A DNA stretch of 64,000 bases from Tritrichomonas foetus (lineage: Eukaryota; Parabasalia; Tritrichomonadida; Tritrichomonadidae), in contig MLAK01000606.1 of the NCBI GenBank assembly GCA_001839685.1, positions 9,353 through 73,352 of the forward strand, in the 5' to 3' direction. The number at the start of each line of letters is the position of its first letter. Positions within the stretch are counted from its first letter, which is position 1. Shown here piece after piece: positions 50,101 to 59,281 of this stretch. The notes under the pieces were generated by a model. That model was not told the DNA's origin. It made no database searches and saw only the letters and a list, made by a program, of their open reading frames with translations. Made by a program: the position numbers and the translations under genes.

Positions 50101-51541
50101 AGACGCTAATGGAATGACACCACTTCACACCGCTGTTTTAAGAAAACAAATGCAAATGATTGAACTTCTTATTTCAAAAAATGCTAATCCTTATTCTACA
50201 GATAATTTCGGCAATACTCCTGCTGCTTTTTCAAGAGATCCACATGTTTTAAATTTATTAGTTAATCCAATCACTGAACCTCTCCATCAAATTTGCTCAA
50301 ATAAGATTACTTCTAAAACAGGTTATACACTACAAGATGTTGATGATGTGTTAACCAATAAATCCTATATTCCTGGAATTTCTACACCACATGAAACTCT
50401 TAGTGTTGCTTTAAATCAACGTGGAATGGATGCTTTAATGACGTCTGTGATTTATTCTAATATTGATATTGTTTCGATCTTAGTAAAGATTGGATTTGAT
50501 CCTAACAGAACTGATAATCGTGGATTATCTTCTCATTTCTGGGCGCAATGGATTAAAAATCCACGTTTAATGAAAGCTGTGGGAACTGTTCAAGAAGATA
50601 GAGTAGAAATTCAGAGACTTAGAAAAGCTTTACAGTTTTCACCAGAATCAATGAATCTTTTATTATTAAGTGAGCCTTTTCCAATTGTAGAAAGAAAATC
50701 ATCTCTTTTTTCAAGACTTGAATTAATTTCTTTAATGAAAACTGATAACAATGAAGAAAAAGTTAATTCATTGAAACAATTGGTTTATGAAAATAAAACA
50801 AATGATTTAACAGTATTATATGAGCAAAATAATAAAAAGTCATCAAATAAAAATCAAAATCAAAATGACACTAACCAAGAAAACATCGAATTACAAAATA
50901 AAATACACAGTCTAACGAAAGAATCACTTTGGCAAGCCAAAATAGAAGCTGTTTCAGAAATTGCTTCTGGCTGTAACCAAGACCTAACACCATCTCAATT
51001 GATTTCTATCTATTTATATACATTTGATCCAAATGTGTTTGAAATATTCACTTATTTCCTCACTGGGAAAGTTGTTGATCCAAAAATACAATCGATAATT
51101 TCCCCATTTGCCAAAAATTTTTGGACTGCAATTGATTCACTTCCACCATTTAATGCTGAAGTTTATTCATGTTCAATGAACATAAATAGAAGACTCTTTG
51201 CTGTTGGAAATGTTGTTTCATCGCCAACGTTTATTTCAGCAACTTCTCTTTGGCCAATGGCTATAGAATCAATAAACTTTGAAAAAGGAGGAACAGTTTT
51301 CATCATTAAATCAGAAAAGAAAGGAAAATTGATTTCTATTCATTCAAGCTTTTCTTTCGAAAGTGAAGTTTTATTCACACCAAATACAAAATTTGTTGTA
51401 GCCAAATGGTATAGAGGAGACGTGATCGCTCTTGGACAACCGAATATTCGTGATCATACATTTGGATTAACTGATGATCAAAGAGTAGTTATATCAAACA
51501 ATTGCAAACCTCTTATTATCGAACTTCATGAAGTTGATTAA
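47144..51541 (+). CDS. RING/U-box - vWA - ankyrin protein, probable E3 ubiquitin ligase
   Basis: A 1465-residue protein. Residues 8-52 form a modified RING/U-box: CPITYDIIEDPVQVPCCGKS...ECPLCRHDL. A vWA domain follows at about 125-310, with MIDAS DNSYS near 132 and a preserved Thr/Asp pattern (DGGTNF, LTDGQDN). A region at about 330-490 resembles the domain that follows vWA in WAV3-like proteins. Ankyrin repeats occupy about 565-660 and 780-1050 (DGNNALHLAAYCG, LGNTALWIACAKR, EATPLHLAAYYGR, NGMTPLHTAVLRK). The C-terminal 400 residues contain further degenerate repeats and an unassigned domain. RING plus vWA is known from plant WAV3-type E3 ligases; adding a long ankyrin array is unusual. Likely role: ubiquitination of partners recognised through vWA and ankyrins. 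A metal-complete MIDAS suggests ligand binding. Confidence 0.85.
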   Translation: MDQILDNLRCPITYDIIEDPVQVPCCGKSVSRNGLKQALNFRRECPLCRHDLSDFDVDNAPTNRDLASVIESLNQNQNNNNNSNTDQNVVLHEHQWSSDIEWIDNKNPTIGRLSVNIKRSHFKTKRTLFVAIVDNSYSMNGLPWNQVKTALVHILGLSANKFQSVETRIIVYNSTASLLSEMKDPSQLNTAINSVKRINADGGTNFLSAYQELSNLLNNIKNNRLEEFSTVSVAFLTDGQDNYDKGTLTEALKHIFVPFQDCFKIIVHSIGFSNDCDKDLLEKMRTAGTDEGTFRYAEPTDDSDALCGKLTDLFTLSEKAATAPIKITLPDGFEFVDSKGDNKKEKDCFIHVEPFSRSGTLLEWIKATNDAPPARISLHVNSSEDNDIEFSSLVKVINGRSEEKDPILQAWLRKVLDGMAAELLEMNQNRNKMAPEIMRLQIALYLSRLNSIGTRIDDPRIPGLKSQIKLIQKGGAINEGKLNDMKFSSMFSPEKRANIPHYQNNHYTSPHERNLPKAIIYSELPVRYSHNNSNKDRNSLQETIINEYPKRCSTVLFNKIDTASIEDLESIDADGNNALHLAAYCGSDKAIERILQKYSEITSNNHYMLSKYVNLTNKEKETAVTLAIKRKGYHNSVQVLMLYGACIDETRIEPLKRFCIHRGLFRTAELLSRVNDTGEIEIDTSMTAGVIKFLWDSATKLGKPKYAAQWLEPALSKCLIDFIKELLSSEESMNDFQIPWKWFINYCLPPKPDHPEVEKYLTMCKMILDYQPSLLHEKDPETGDTTLISSVNSGNLPIVQLFLDLGCSIDETNELGNTALWIACAKRYPCIVTELISRGADVNHVNKKGNRPLCAVCQMGPAKIGQTLIAAGADIEFHNSNGDTPLLLACRNGQTDVASFLLNYIDLDFVLFRAKIDGFDALFASVEADRPDCVRVIAEFGVDIEEKTDKENEIVSEATPLHLAAYYGRTASASVLLELGANPNSKDANGMTPLHTAVLRKQMQMIELLISKNANPYSTDNFGNTPAAFSRDPHVLNLLVNPITEPLHQICSNKITSKTGYTLQDVDDVLTNKSYIPGISTPHETLSVALNQRGMDALMTSVIYSNIDIVSILVKIGFDPNRTDNRGLSSHFWAQWIKNPRLMKAVGTVQEDRVEIQRLRKALQFSPESMNLLLLSEPFPIVERKSSLFSRLELISLMKTDNNEEKVNSLKQLVYENKTNDLTVLYEQNNKKSSNKNQNQNDTNQENIELQNKIHSLTKESLWQAKIEAVSEIASGCNQDLTPSQLISIYLYTFDPNVFEIFTYFLTGKVVDPKIQSIISPFAKNFWTAIDSLPPFNAEVYSCSMNINRRLFAVGNVVSSPTFISATSLWPMAIESINFEKGGTVFIIKSEKKGKLISIHSSFSFESEVLFTPNTKFVVAKWYRGDVIALGQPNIRDHTFGLTDDQRVVISNNCKPLIIELHEVD

Positions 51542-52208
51542 TATACTAAATAACATAACTTTTTTTAATTATAATTTCTATAATTTTATTTTTTATGAAG
51601 TGGGAACTATAAATCTTTGAGCCAGACGACTTTTTAGCGGTCAAGAGATTCACGAATGATCTAGAGAAATTTTAGATTATTGGGGAAATATAATGTAAAT
51701 AATTACGTTTAAGTGATTATGAATCTATTGACTTCTTCTTAAAGAGGAGTATTTCATTTTTGTTCTTAAATATTTATTAATTCTATTTTATCTTGATCAA
51801 AAGTTTGTATACTGATGTTTAGAAGTAAAATAATATCATAATAATCATTATAATATTCAAAAAATTATTTGAAATAATGATTATATATTAAAGATCAAGA
51901 TACTGACACAAAGATGATTTGAATATATGACGTCAATTGGCGAATTTAGTTTCTATTCACAATTTTCTGATAAAATTCTCTGACGATACAAAAATATTTC
52001 TTTATTCAAATCCTCAAACAACAATTCAAATGTATTCAAAACTTAACTCCCTTAGCTCACTTTTTATTGTTATATTTGGTCTTTTATTCAATGATACAGA
52101 ACACTTATCTCCATAAAATCCAAATCTGCTTTTCAAATAAAATTTGTAGCTCATAAAATCATTCAATTAAATTGAAATGATTATTTGTAAACTTCTTCTC
52201 AAAAATAA
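51542..52208. other. Intergenic, possible hairpin
   Basis: Contains a potential hairpin at 51612-51650 (AATCTTTGA with TCAAGAGATT, one bulge) in a slightly GC-richer patch. No gene seen. Confidence 0.4.
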
Positions 52209-53135
52209 ATGAGCAATCTCGTGCCTCGCTTTGCATCTTTGAGTGGATTTATTGATTACTCGTTTTGCTTTCCAGAAACATCTGTTTTGTGGACAGCTCT
52301 CGGTGCTTTTATTGCCATTGGTTCCTGTATTAGTTTAATTCCACAAATTGTGAACATCAACAAACGAAATTCCAGCTTTGGTTTGAATCCAATCTCAATA
52401 TTTGTTACGAGTTTCTCACAATTTATTCTTCTAACAAATGTTCTTTGTATGCATGTATTTGATTTTGTTGGAGTTTTTCAATTTCCGATTATTCAATCGA
52501 TTCCAAGATATTTAACTTTTGCTGTCACCTTTGTTTTATGGTTTTTCTATCTGCCCATTCCTTTTTTGAATGTAATTTTTTTTGATTTGAATTTTCGAGT
52601 GAAACGCCAAGACGATAAAATAAAAAGAGAAAAACTATTTGGTGAATTCATTATCGTCTTCTTACCAATATCAGCTTTTGTTTTCCTCCTCATTTTTCTC
52701 GTTGGTGGCCTCTTGCATGGTTTTAATTCAAAATTTATCGTTGTCTATGGCGGAACATGCGGCACCGTTTCAACTGTAATTGGATTTGCGCAATATCTTC
52801 CTCAAATGATAACAACAATAAGATTACAGGATCCAGGCTCTCTTTCTTTAATGCTTCTGTTGATGCAGGCACCAGGCGGACTTGCAAATGCGCTTTTCCT
52901 GTGGTTTGGACAAGGTGATCACTGGTCGACTTGGATTTCGATTTTATCGGCTGCAATTCAACAATTCATTCTCATTGCAATTATTTTGTATTTCAAATTC
53001 AAAAAGTGGAGAATAAGGAAGATGTTTGGTGAGTATCAGTCGTTTGAAGATAATTCTGTTAATTCAGTCAATACTGCAAATTCTTTTCATGTTAAAAATG
53101 AATTCATTCAAAAACCAACCATTATTTTCACATGA
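52209..53135 (+). CDS. PQ-loop repeat membrane transporter
   Basis: A 308-residue protein with seven predicted membrane helices and two PQ-loop motifs: SLIPQIVNINKRNSS near residue 43 and QYLPQMITTIRLQDPGSLS near 198. The family (PF04193) includes lysosomal cystine/cationic amino-acid exporters (cystinosin, PQLC2/Ypq1), KDEL receptor relatives and SWEETs. The second motif is followed by the typical GSLSLMLLLMQAPGG segment of fungal and protist PQ-loop proteins. Expected location is an endosomal or lysosomal membrane, and the substrate is unknown (amino acids are most common). The short Asn/Ser-rich C-terminal tail is cytosolic. The ATG follows TCTCAAAAATAA, a start-region word that misses the Inr consensus by one base. 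Confidence 0.87.
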   Translation: MSNLVPRFASLSGFIDYSFCFPETSVLWTALGAFIAIGSCISLIPQIVNINKRNSSFGLNPISIFVTSFSQFILLTNVLCMHVFDFVGVFQFPIIQSIPRYLTFAVTFVLWFFYLPIPFLNVIFFDLNFRVKRQDDKIKREKLFGEFIIVFLPISAFVFLLIFLVGGLLHGFNSKFIVVYGGTCGTVSTVIGFAQYLPQMITTIRLQDPGSLSLMLLLMQAPGGLANALFLWFGQGDHWSTWISILSAAIQQFILIAIILYFKFKKWRIRKMFGEYQSFEDNSVNSVNTANSFHVKNEFIQKPTIIFT

Positions 53136-53431
53136 ATTAGAAATTCCAAAAATTTTCATTATAGTCTTTGCTTATGGATTGTTTTTTTGTTATAAATAAA
53201 CTTGTTTTCGAAAAACTCTTTGTAATTTTTTGACTTTATTTTATTCTTAATTATTTTTCGATAATTATGTCTAATGCTTAATATCAATTGATCATGTTTT
53301 GAAAGTTATTTAAATGAAGATATCATAGTGAAAAGAAAAAACATATTCAAGAATCATAAGAAAAAAAAACTCGTTGAAAGAAATAAAAGTCTAAAAAGAA
53401 AATAAATTTATATTTTATTAATGAAAAATAA
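53136..53431. other. Convergent 3' intergenic
   Basis: Short AT-rich spacer between convergent genes. Nothing recognisable. Confidence 0.5.
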
Positions 53432-55405
53432 TTAAGTAGAATGATCTGGATACTTAGAATATAATTCAATTAATTTTGCTTCATATTTTGTTCTCATGGC
53501 GCTCAATTTCGGTTTCTGTGATGGAGTTAACAACCCATTTTCAACTGTAAATTCAGTATCATCCAAAATAATATGTTCAATTTTTTCAAAACCACGAAGT
53601 TTCTCTCTTTCTGCAGCTACACCCATATTCTTTACAATTTCATTTTCACAAACTGAACTTCCAACAAATTGTTCAATCCCTCTCTTCTTCCATTCATCAA
53701 TCATATTCTTCGCTGGAATAACCACAGCTACTGGCTTGTTGTGTGTTGAATCTGCATATACATAAATATGTTCTACACCTTCAGCTTTATTATACACATC
53801 AGTAACATGTGTTAATGAAAGGTATTCACCTTGTGAAAGTTTCACAAGTTGTTTGACTCTATCAATGATTTGGACTGTTCCATCTGGAAGTAAAACACCA
53901 ACGTCACCTGTTGCAAACCAACCGTCAATAATAGCTTCTTTTGTTAATTCTGGCTCTTTATAATATTCAGAAAACATTCCTGGTCCTCTTAACATAATTT
54001 CACCACTTGGTGGATTTCCTTGTGGTTCATATTGCATTCCAGGAACTCTTCTAAACTTCAAATCAGCTGTAATTGAAACAGGACCAACAACCATCGAATT
54101 CTTTGTAGCATTTCTTTGTTGAATACATGCTCCGGCACAAAGTTCAGTTAAACCGTATCCTTGAATGATGTTTGGTGTAACTGCGCTTCGAATTAATTCA
54201 TAAACATCAGGTAAAATTGGAGCACCACCTGAAACAATCAAACGGCATCTTCCACCAAGTGCTTCTCTAAATTTACTGAGTAAAAGCGCATCAAGAATCA
54301 AAGATTGTGGTTTGTCATTCAATAAAGCTTCTTTTTTTAATCTGAGGGCAGTTTTTACCAGCATTTTGCTGATTTTTGGTAAAGCTTCAATCTTCTTACT
54401 CATTGCATCAGCCATTCGGTTCCAAACTCTTGGCACTCCACAAATGATTGTTGGTTTTAATGCTTGAATATCCACCATTAAGTTTCGAATGTCACCTGTG
54501 TAGAATCCAATTGAAACACCTTGGCATAATAGGCAAACCTGTGAAGCTAATTCGTAAATGTGTGCAAGGGGAAGATAACTAAAGAAAACGTCAGTTTTAG
54601 TAACTGATGTTCCATTTCCACCTAGCCCTGTTGCACCTGCAATTATGCTTTTATGTGTGAGAACGCAACCTTTTGGATTTCCAGTAGAACCACTTGTATA
54701 CATAATCATAGCCATGTCTTTTCCAACAAGTGGGTATTGTTTGAATGTTTTGTTTAAAACTTCCGGCTTTCCTAATTCTAAAACCGATTCACAAGTTTTA
54801 ATTCTTTCATCATCTTTCACTGAATCTAAGTCTTCTGGTGTCATCAACAAAACATACTCGACTTTTGTGTCATTCAAAAATTCGAGCGTTTTTTTGACAT
54901 TCATTTTGTGAGAAACGATGGCGCGACACTCAGCATGTTGAACAATATACTGGGCAGCCCCAGGGCCAAGCGAATCATACACTGGAACAGGTACAGCACC
55001 AATGTAATGACATCCATATTGGGCAATTTGCCACCAGAGGCAATTAATTGAATAAATTCCAACTCGGTCACCTTTTTGAATACCGAGTTTTGATAGGCCG
55101 TTTCCAAACGAGCGAGCAATTTCTTGGAATTTGACATATGAGGTCCACTGATATTCACCAAACGAACCATCTGGATTGACCTTGCGTTCGCCGAAACAAT
55201 CTTTATCGCCATAAACAACAGCTGATGAATCAAAAAGCTCTGATATTGTTTCTATTTTTGGACATCTGGAAAAATGTGATAAATATCTTCCGCCGTTTTC
55301 TCGAATCCTTGTTGTATTGATATATATTGGAGATTCGTCTTCATTTGCTGCTGGTTCCCATAATTCACACTTGGCTGGTGTTGGTTCTGATGGTTCTGCA
55401 CCCAT
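53432..55405 (-). CDS. Long-chain acyl-CoA synthetase (AMP-forming)
   Basis: A 657-residue ANL-superfamily enzyme. The AMP-binding P-loop YTSGSTGNPKG is at 236-246, followed by LPLAHIYE, the acyl-binding YGLTELCAG at about 410, GWFATGDVG at about 508 and the hinge/Lys region VKLSQGEYLSL near 540. The length and LPLAHIYE/YGLTE pattern place it among ACSL-type long-chain fatty acyl-CoA ligases, which activate fatty acids with ATP and CoA. Parasitic trichomonads lack fatty-acid synthesis and scavenge host lipid, so this enzyme would activate taken-up fatty acids for membrane lipid, complementing the LCAT-like hydrolase. No N-terminal membrane anchor is evident; the N-terminus is Glu/Pro-rich. 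The start is supported by an Inr 11 nt upstream. Confidence 0.93.
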   Translation of the reverse strand: MGAEPSEPTPAKCELWEPAANEDESPIYINTTRIRENGGRYLSHFSRCPKIETISELFDSSAVVYGDKDCFGERKVNPDGSFGEYQWTSYVKFQEIARSFGNGLSKLGIQKGDRVGIYSINCLWWQIAQYGCHYIGAVPVPVYDSLGPGAAQYIVQHAECRAIVSHKMNVKKTLEFLNDTKVEYVLLMTPEDLDSVKDDERIKTCESVLELGKPEVLNKTFKQYPLVGKDMAMIMYTSGSTGNPKGCVLTHKSIIAGATGLGGNGTSVTKTDVFFSYLPLAHIYELASQVCLLCQGVSIGFYTGDIRNLMVDIQALKPTIICGVPRVWNRMADAMSKKIEALPKISKMLVKTALRLKKEALLNDKPQSLILDALLLSKFREALGGRCRLIVSGGAPILPDVYELIRSAVTPNIIQGYGLTELCAGACIQQRNATKNSMVVGPVSITADLKFRRVPGMQYEPQGNPPSGEIMLRGPGMFSEYYKEPELTKEAIIDGWFATGDVGVLLPDGTVQIIDRVKQLVKLSQGEYLSLTHVTDVYNKAEGVEHIYVYADSTHNKPVAVVIPAKNMIDEWKKRGIEQFVGSSVCENEIVKNMGVAAEREKLRGFEKIEHIILDDTEFTVENGLLTPSQKPKLSAMRTKYEAKLIELYSKYPDHST

Positions 55406-55412
55406 TTATTAA

Positions 55413-55418
55413 TAATGA
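55413..55418 (-). promoter_or_regulatory. Inr-like initiator of the acyl-CoA synthetase
   Basis: Minus strand TCATTA, +1 A at 55416, 11 nt before the ATG at 55405. Confidence 0.6.
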
Positions 55419-57505
55419 TTGTTCGGTGAAGTGAAATGATGTTCTGAAAAATGATGGTAAAAAACATCATATGAAGAAAATGATCATTTCACTTTTTGCA
55501 TCAGACAAGAATGAATGGTTTCTTATAAGGAGCATGATGAAATGGGAAATTCGATTGCTTGATCATGAGAATGAATTTTTGAGGTGAAAGAAAGTTGATT
55601 TGTATTCGACTTTTTGAATACAGTGATAAATATCGGTTATCTGAAATTACAATATGTATTCAAATATTCAATATGGAATGATAATAACTATGAATTGAGA
55701 AAAATAACACATTCAATATTTCTGTGCTTTTGAAAATTCAAAATAGAAAATTCCTATCTTCACCGAATGATAAATTGATAATATCATGTATCAAGGTTCA
55801 GTAGTTTTTTTGATTTTACTTTTTCCAAATTAAATGATATTATCAATTTATTACGGCTAAAATGAATTTCCGGTTACACAAATTTTGAGAATATGTTCAA
55901 AATTGAATCTTTTCATTGAAATGGTTTGACGATAAATACAAAATTTTACTATCAATAAAACAATGATGTTCAAGATGTGATCGTAGGTTTCGTTTCTCTC
56001 CCCGAAAAAAATAGCACTACATGATAGGCATTATGTCACAAATCATGTTAACACAATTGAAACCATCACAAGAAGAAATTTACACAAATGTTAATCAATT
56101 TCGTTGAATTGTTTTCAAAAATGTCATGATAAAACCCCCAAGTCAATCTCAATGATTTAATCAATGAATTTTCAATTTTGAAGACATTTAAATGAAAGAT
56201 TTCAAAAATTTCAACATTTTCTGCTTTTTCACAAATAAAATAGGATATATGTCAAATCAACCAGATAAACAATTGAATATAGAAAATGTTGAGGTAAACA
56301 AAGCGGTCGAAATACAAATCTAATAAAAATATCATCAAAAATCAAAAATGAAACGTAATAACTGGTTAATTATCTATAATAAATCATAACAAAAATATAT
56401 TCACGAATGAAAGTGAACTTTGAAAATATGAATATTATTATTGTTGTTGATTTGAAATATAAGGGTTATAATTGAATTTCTGTCGTTTATTTTGGTTCTT
56501 AAACTTTGTTCCGAAGCAATTTTTTCCTATTGGTTTGGATTGCATATGTTGTCTCCATCTAATCTCAAATTTTCGTTCTAAATGTCGATTAATAAGAAGA
56601 ACAATAAATTAAAATATTTAAAGAACCGAGTTTTTGACCCTTTAACCAACGTATTGCATTAACCAGATTATTTTTATTTTTTTTATTTCTCACTCCAAAC
56701 ACTTGATTTAATATTTTGAGATATTCTCAATGAGAATTACTTTTGACCATAATCTAAATCACAATCTTCGAACGAATTTGTTGGGGATTTTGAGAAACTA
56801 TCGTTTCTGTCAAAATTTTGTTCATTGAAATTTGAAAATGGATAATCTTCACAATCCGCTCAAATCCTCTCTTTTTGATAACCCTACGTTATTCAAATTC
56901 GTGAAAAAATAAATTTATCCAGCTCAATTAGGAAATAAGATGATACTTCTCTCATAGGACATTGGTGAGTTATTGAAACAAAAAATAATTTTGAATGTAA
57001 AATATTTTGTTTCAAAATCCCAAATTGAGAAGATTTCAAATAATTTAAAATGTCTTTAATGTCAATCAATTTTTGTGTGTCAATATTTATTGAAAAAGTC
57101 TCGAAGATCGATTTACGTTGATATTGTAAATAATAATGATTCAAACTTTGAGTTTGTATAATTATTAGAGAATTCTTTCTAATAATGCCTACAATAACCT
57201 GCATAACCCTTTACAATCCAGAGAATTTGTAGAATACTCTCAAAAAATAATTTGATTATAAACTGTATTGTTATCAATTTTTTACATTTCGACGAATATC
57301 GAATCATATTCATAGTTAAATAAATTAATAGGTTTTTCAACACTTAGAATAATATGGGCTATGGGGAAAATATCAAATAGTTTTCAATTCCCTCAGAATC
57401 CTAATTGAATATTACCAATGAGTTTTCATAGAATTTTTTGGAATTTGGGTGAATTCACAACAAATGTATTCAATTTAAATTTTATCCATTTCGAGGAGTT
57501 TGTTC
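55419..57505. other. 2-kb intergenic with two doubtful small frames
   Basis: A 24-codon frame at 56249-56323 (+) starts MSNQPDKQLN, is preceded 18 nt upstream by TCACAA and is unusually hydrophilic for this DNA. A 103-codon minus-strand frame at 56893-57204 has an ATG but no domain or raised GC. Neither is called as a gene. Confidence 0.4.
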
Positions 57506-59017
57506 ATGTTACACGCCCGTTCAACAGAAGAGAAATTTAACATTTTCGGTGAAATTCTCCTTGATCACGACTATATAATTCAAGAGCAGATTGGCTTCGG
57601 GGGCTACTCAACGTGCTACATATGTGGATCTACACGATTTGCCAACACGCAATTTGTTGCTAAAGTCATCGAATTGGAAAGCGATGTAAGCAGTAGTTCA
57701 AGCGACAATAAAGAAGACGAAAATCCAACCAGCAATTTTCATATATCTGCAAATCATGATTCTTTTTCCAAAGCGAACCAAATTCTTAACATAAATCGTA
57801 AACAAAACCAAACGCATCGTAACCAAATTCATTCTCACAGTCCGATGAATCAAAATCACAATCACGATAACGAAAAATTTGAAGACCAAAATAAAAATGC
57901 TAATGTTCCGGGTTTAAGCAATAGAAAAGCGATCGATCGATACAGTGAATCATTTAACTCAGAATTAAATGCGCTCATAAAAATCATTCATCCAAATATC
58001 ATTTCGGTGTTCGATCATTTTGTTGATGAAAAAAATAGATGCCTCTTTCTAATTCTCGAATATTGCAGTAATGGAACTATTGAAGACATGCTCAAAAAGT
58101 CGGGAGTAATTCGTCCACCATATTTATATAGCTTATGCTATCAAATTGTGAATGCATTGAAGTTTTGTGAAGATTTAGGGTTGGCACACCGAGACATTAA
58201 GCCGTCCAATGTTTTCATCGATAAGTACGGACGCGTGAAGCTCGCCGACTTTGGCTTATCTTTTCAAATGAAAAGTGACGATCAAAAAGGCGACAATGCA
58301 ATTTGTAACCGTTTCACTGGTTCTTTGCCTTATATGCCTCCTGAGATATTGAATCTTCAGCCATTTGATCCATTCAAAGCTGACATTTGGTCCCTTGGTG
58401 TAACTTTTTATTACATGGCGATAGGAAACATTCCGTTCTTGGGGAAAAATATTCTTCAGTTGAAAGAACTTGTCCAATCTGCTGATTTTTCATTACAACA
58501 AGATTGTCATGCAATTAACAGTTTTAACATCATGAATAAAAATGAAGAAGATATAGAATTTATCAAAATGATTAAAAACATGTTAAGAGTGAATCCCAAA
58601 GAAAGAATGAGCCTCGATGATATATTGAACACTTCTGTAATACAGAATGCATGCAACAGTCTCCGGAATGTGTCAAGGAGAAGAAGCGTGTCTAAAAATT
58701 GTTACCATCGGGGAATCAGGCCAAATCTGTCTGGAACTTATATCATTGGAAACAATCATGAAGGGAATGGACTTGTTTTATTCACACAGAATGCCATACG
58801 TCCTAGTGGAAGTTCTGGCGGTTTGGTACAACTCAGTAAGAGTTTACGTAAAGACAATAAGCTTTATGGTCAAGATGAAAAAATAGATGGAAGCAAAATA
58901 GTACCAGATGGACATTCCCCAATTCTCGCAATGAAATTCCCATCAGGAAGGCCAAAAAGAAAATCCAATCCTTCGGTTGAACATCGCAGAATTAGTTGTC
59001 TGCAGACATTCATGTAA
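57506..59017 (+). CDS. Ser/Thr protein kinase with N-lobe insert
   Basis: 503 residues from the ATG at 57506 (an upstream TTG in frame is not used). Gly-rich loop IGFGGYSTCY (29-38), catalytic Lys53 (FVAKVIE), Glu153 of helix C, HRDIKPSN (D230, N235), DFG at 248-250 and the APE equivalent MPPEIL near 278. All catalytic residues are present. Between beta3 and helix C sits an insert of about 85 residues (61-145), very rich in Ser, Asn, His and Gln. The activation segment (FTGSLPYMPPE) and DIWSLGVTFYYMAIGNIPF are CAMK/NEK-like. The C-terminal 120 residues are basic and low-complexity. GC content is higher at the 5' end. Substrates are unknown. It and the kinase at 28009-29682 both carry Asn/Ser-rich inserts, but at different positions. 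Confidence 0.88.
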   Translation: MLHARSTEEKFNIFGEILLDHDYIIQEQIGFGGYSTCYICGSTRFANTQFVAKVIELESDVSSSSSDNKEDENPTSNFHISANHDSFSKANQILNINRKQNQTHRNQIHSHSPMNQNHNHDNEKFEDQNKNANVPGLSNRKAIDRYSESFNSELNALIKIIHPNIISVFDHFVDEKNRCLFLILEYCSNGTIEDMLKKSGVIRPPYLYSLCYQIVNALKFCEDLGLAHRDIKPSNVFIDKYGRVKLADFGLSFQMKSDDQKGDNAICNRFTGSLPYMPPEILNLQPFDPFKADIWSLGVTFYYMAIGNIPFLGKNILQLKELVQSADFSLQQDCHAINSFNIMNKNEEDIEFIKMIKNMLRVNPKERMSLDDILNTSVIQNACNSLRNVSRRRSVSKNCYHRGIRPNLSGTYIIGNNHEGNGLVLFTQNAIRPSGSSGGLVQLSKSLRKDNKLYGQDEKIDGSKIVPDGHSPILAMKFPSGRPKRKSNPSVEHRRISCLQTFM

Positions 59018-59281
59018 AACAAGATATTTTGAATTCATAATATTATGATGAATACATTATATAATTAAATTGTTTTAGTTTTTCCATTGTTTATACTCTT
59101 TCTTTATTCTGATATTAATATCTTTTTTTTTTTTTTTTTTTTTTTTCTTCCAAATAATTATGATTATTAAATAGTAAGAAGAAGAACAAGCAAAATGAAG
59201 AACAGACACCATGAAAAAAACAGATGAATCTATCTAAAATTATTTTGGTTTGGTTTTAAATTTTAATTAATAGTTTTCATG
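59018..59281. other. Convergent spacer with T24 run
   Basis: A T run of 24 at 59123-59146 lies between convergent 3' ends. No gene seen. Confidence 0.6.

Noticed and set aside
56893..57204. 103-codon minus-strand frame with ATG
   Set aside because: No recognised domain or raised GC; could be a fossil but the evidence is too weak to call.
57500..57505. Upstream start of the kinase at 57506 (and TTG/GTG starts at 16943, 27322, 29691, 34054, 45120, 60946)
   Set aside because: Non-ATG codons are not expected starts in a parabasalid; an in-frame ATG follows each, usually close to an Inr.
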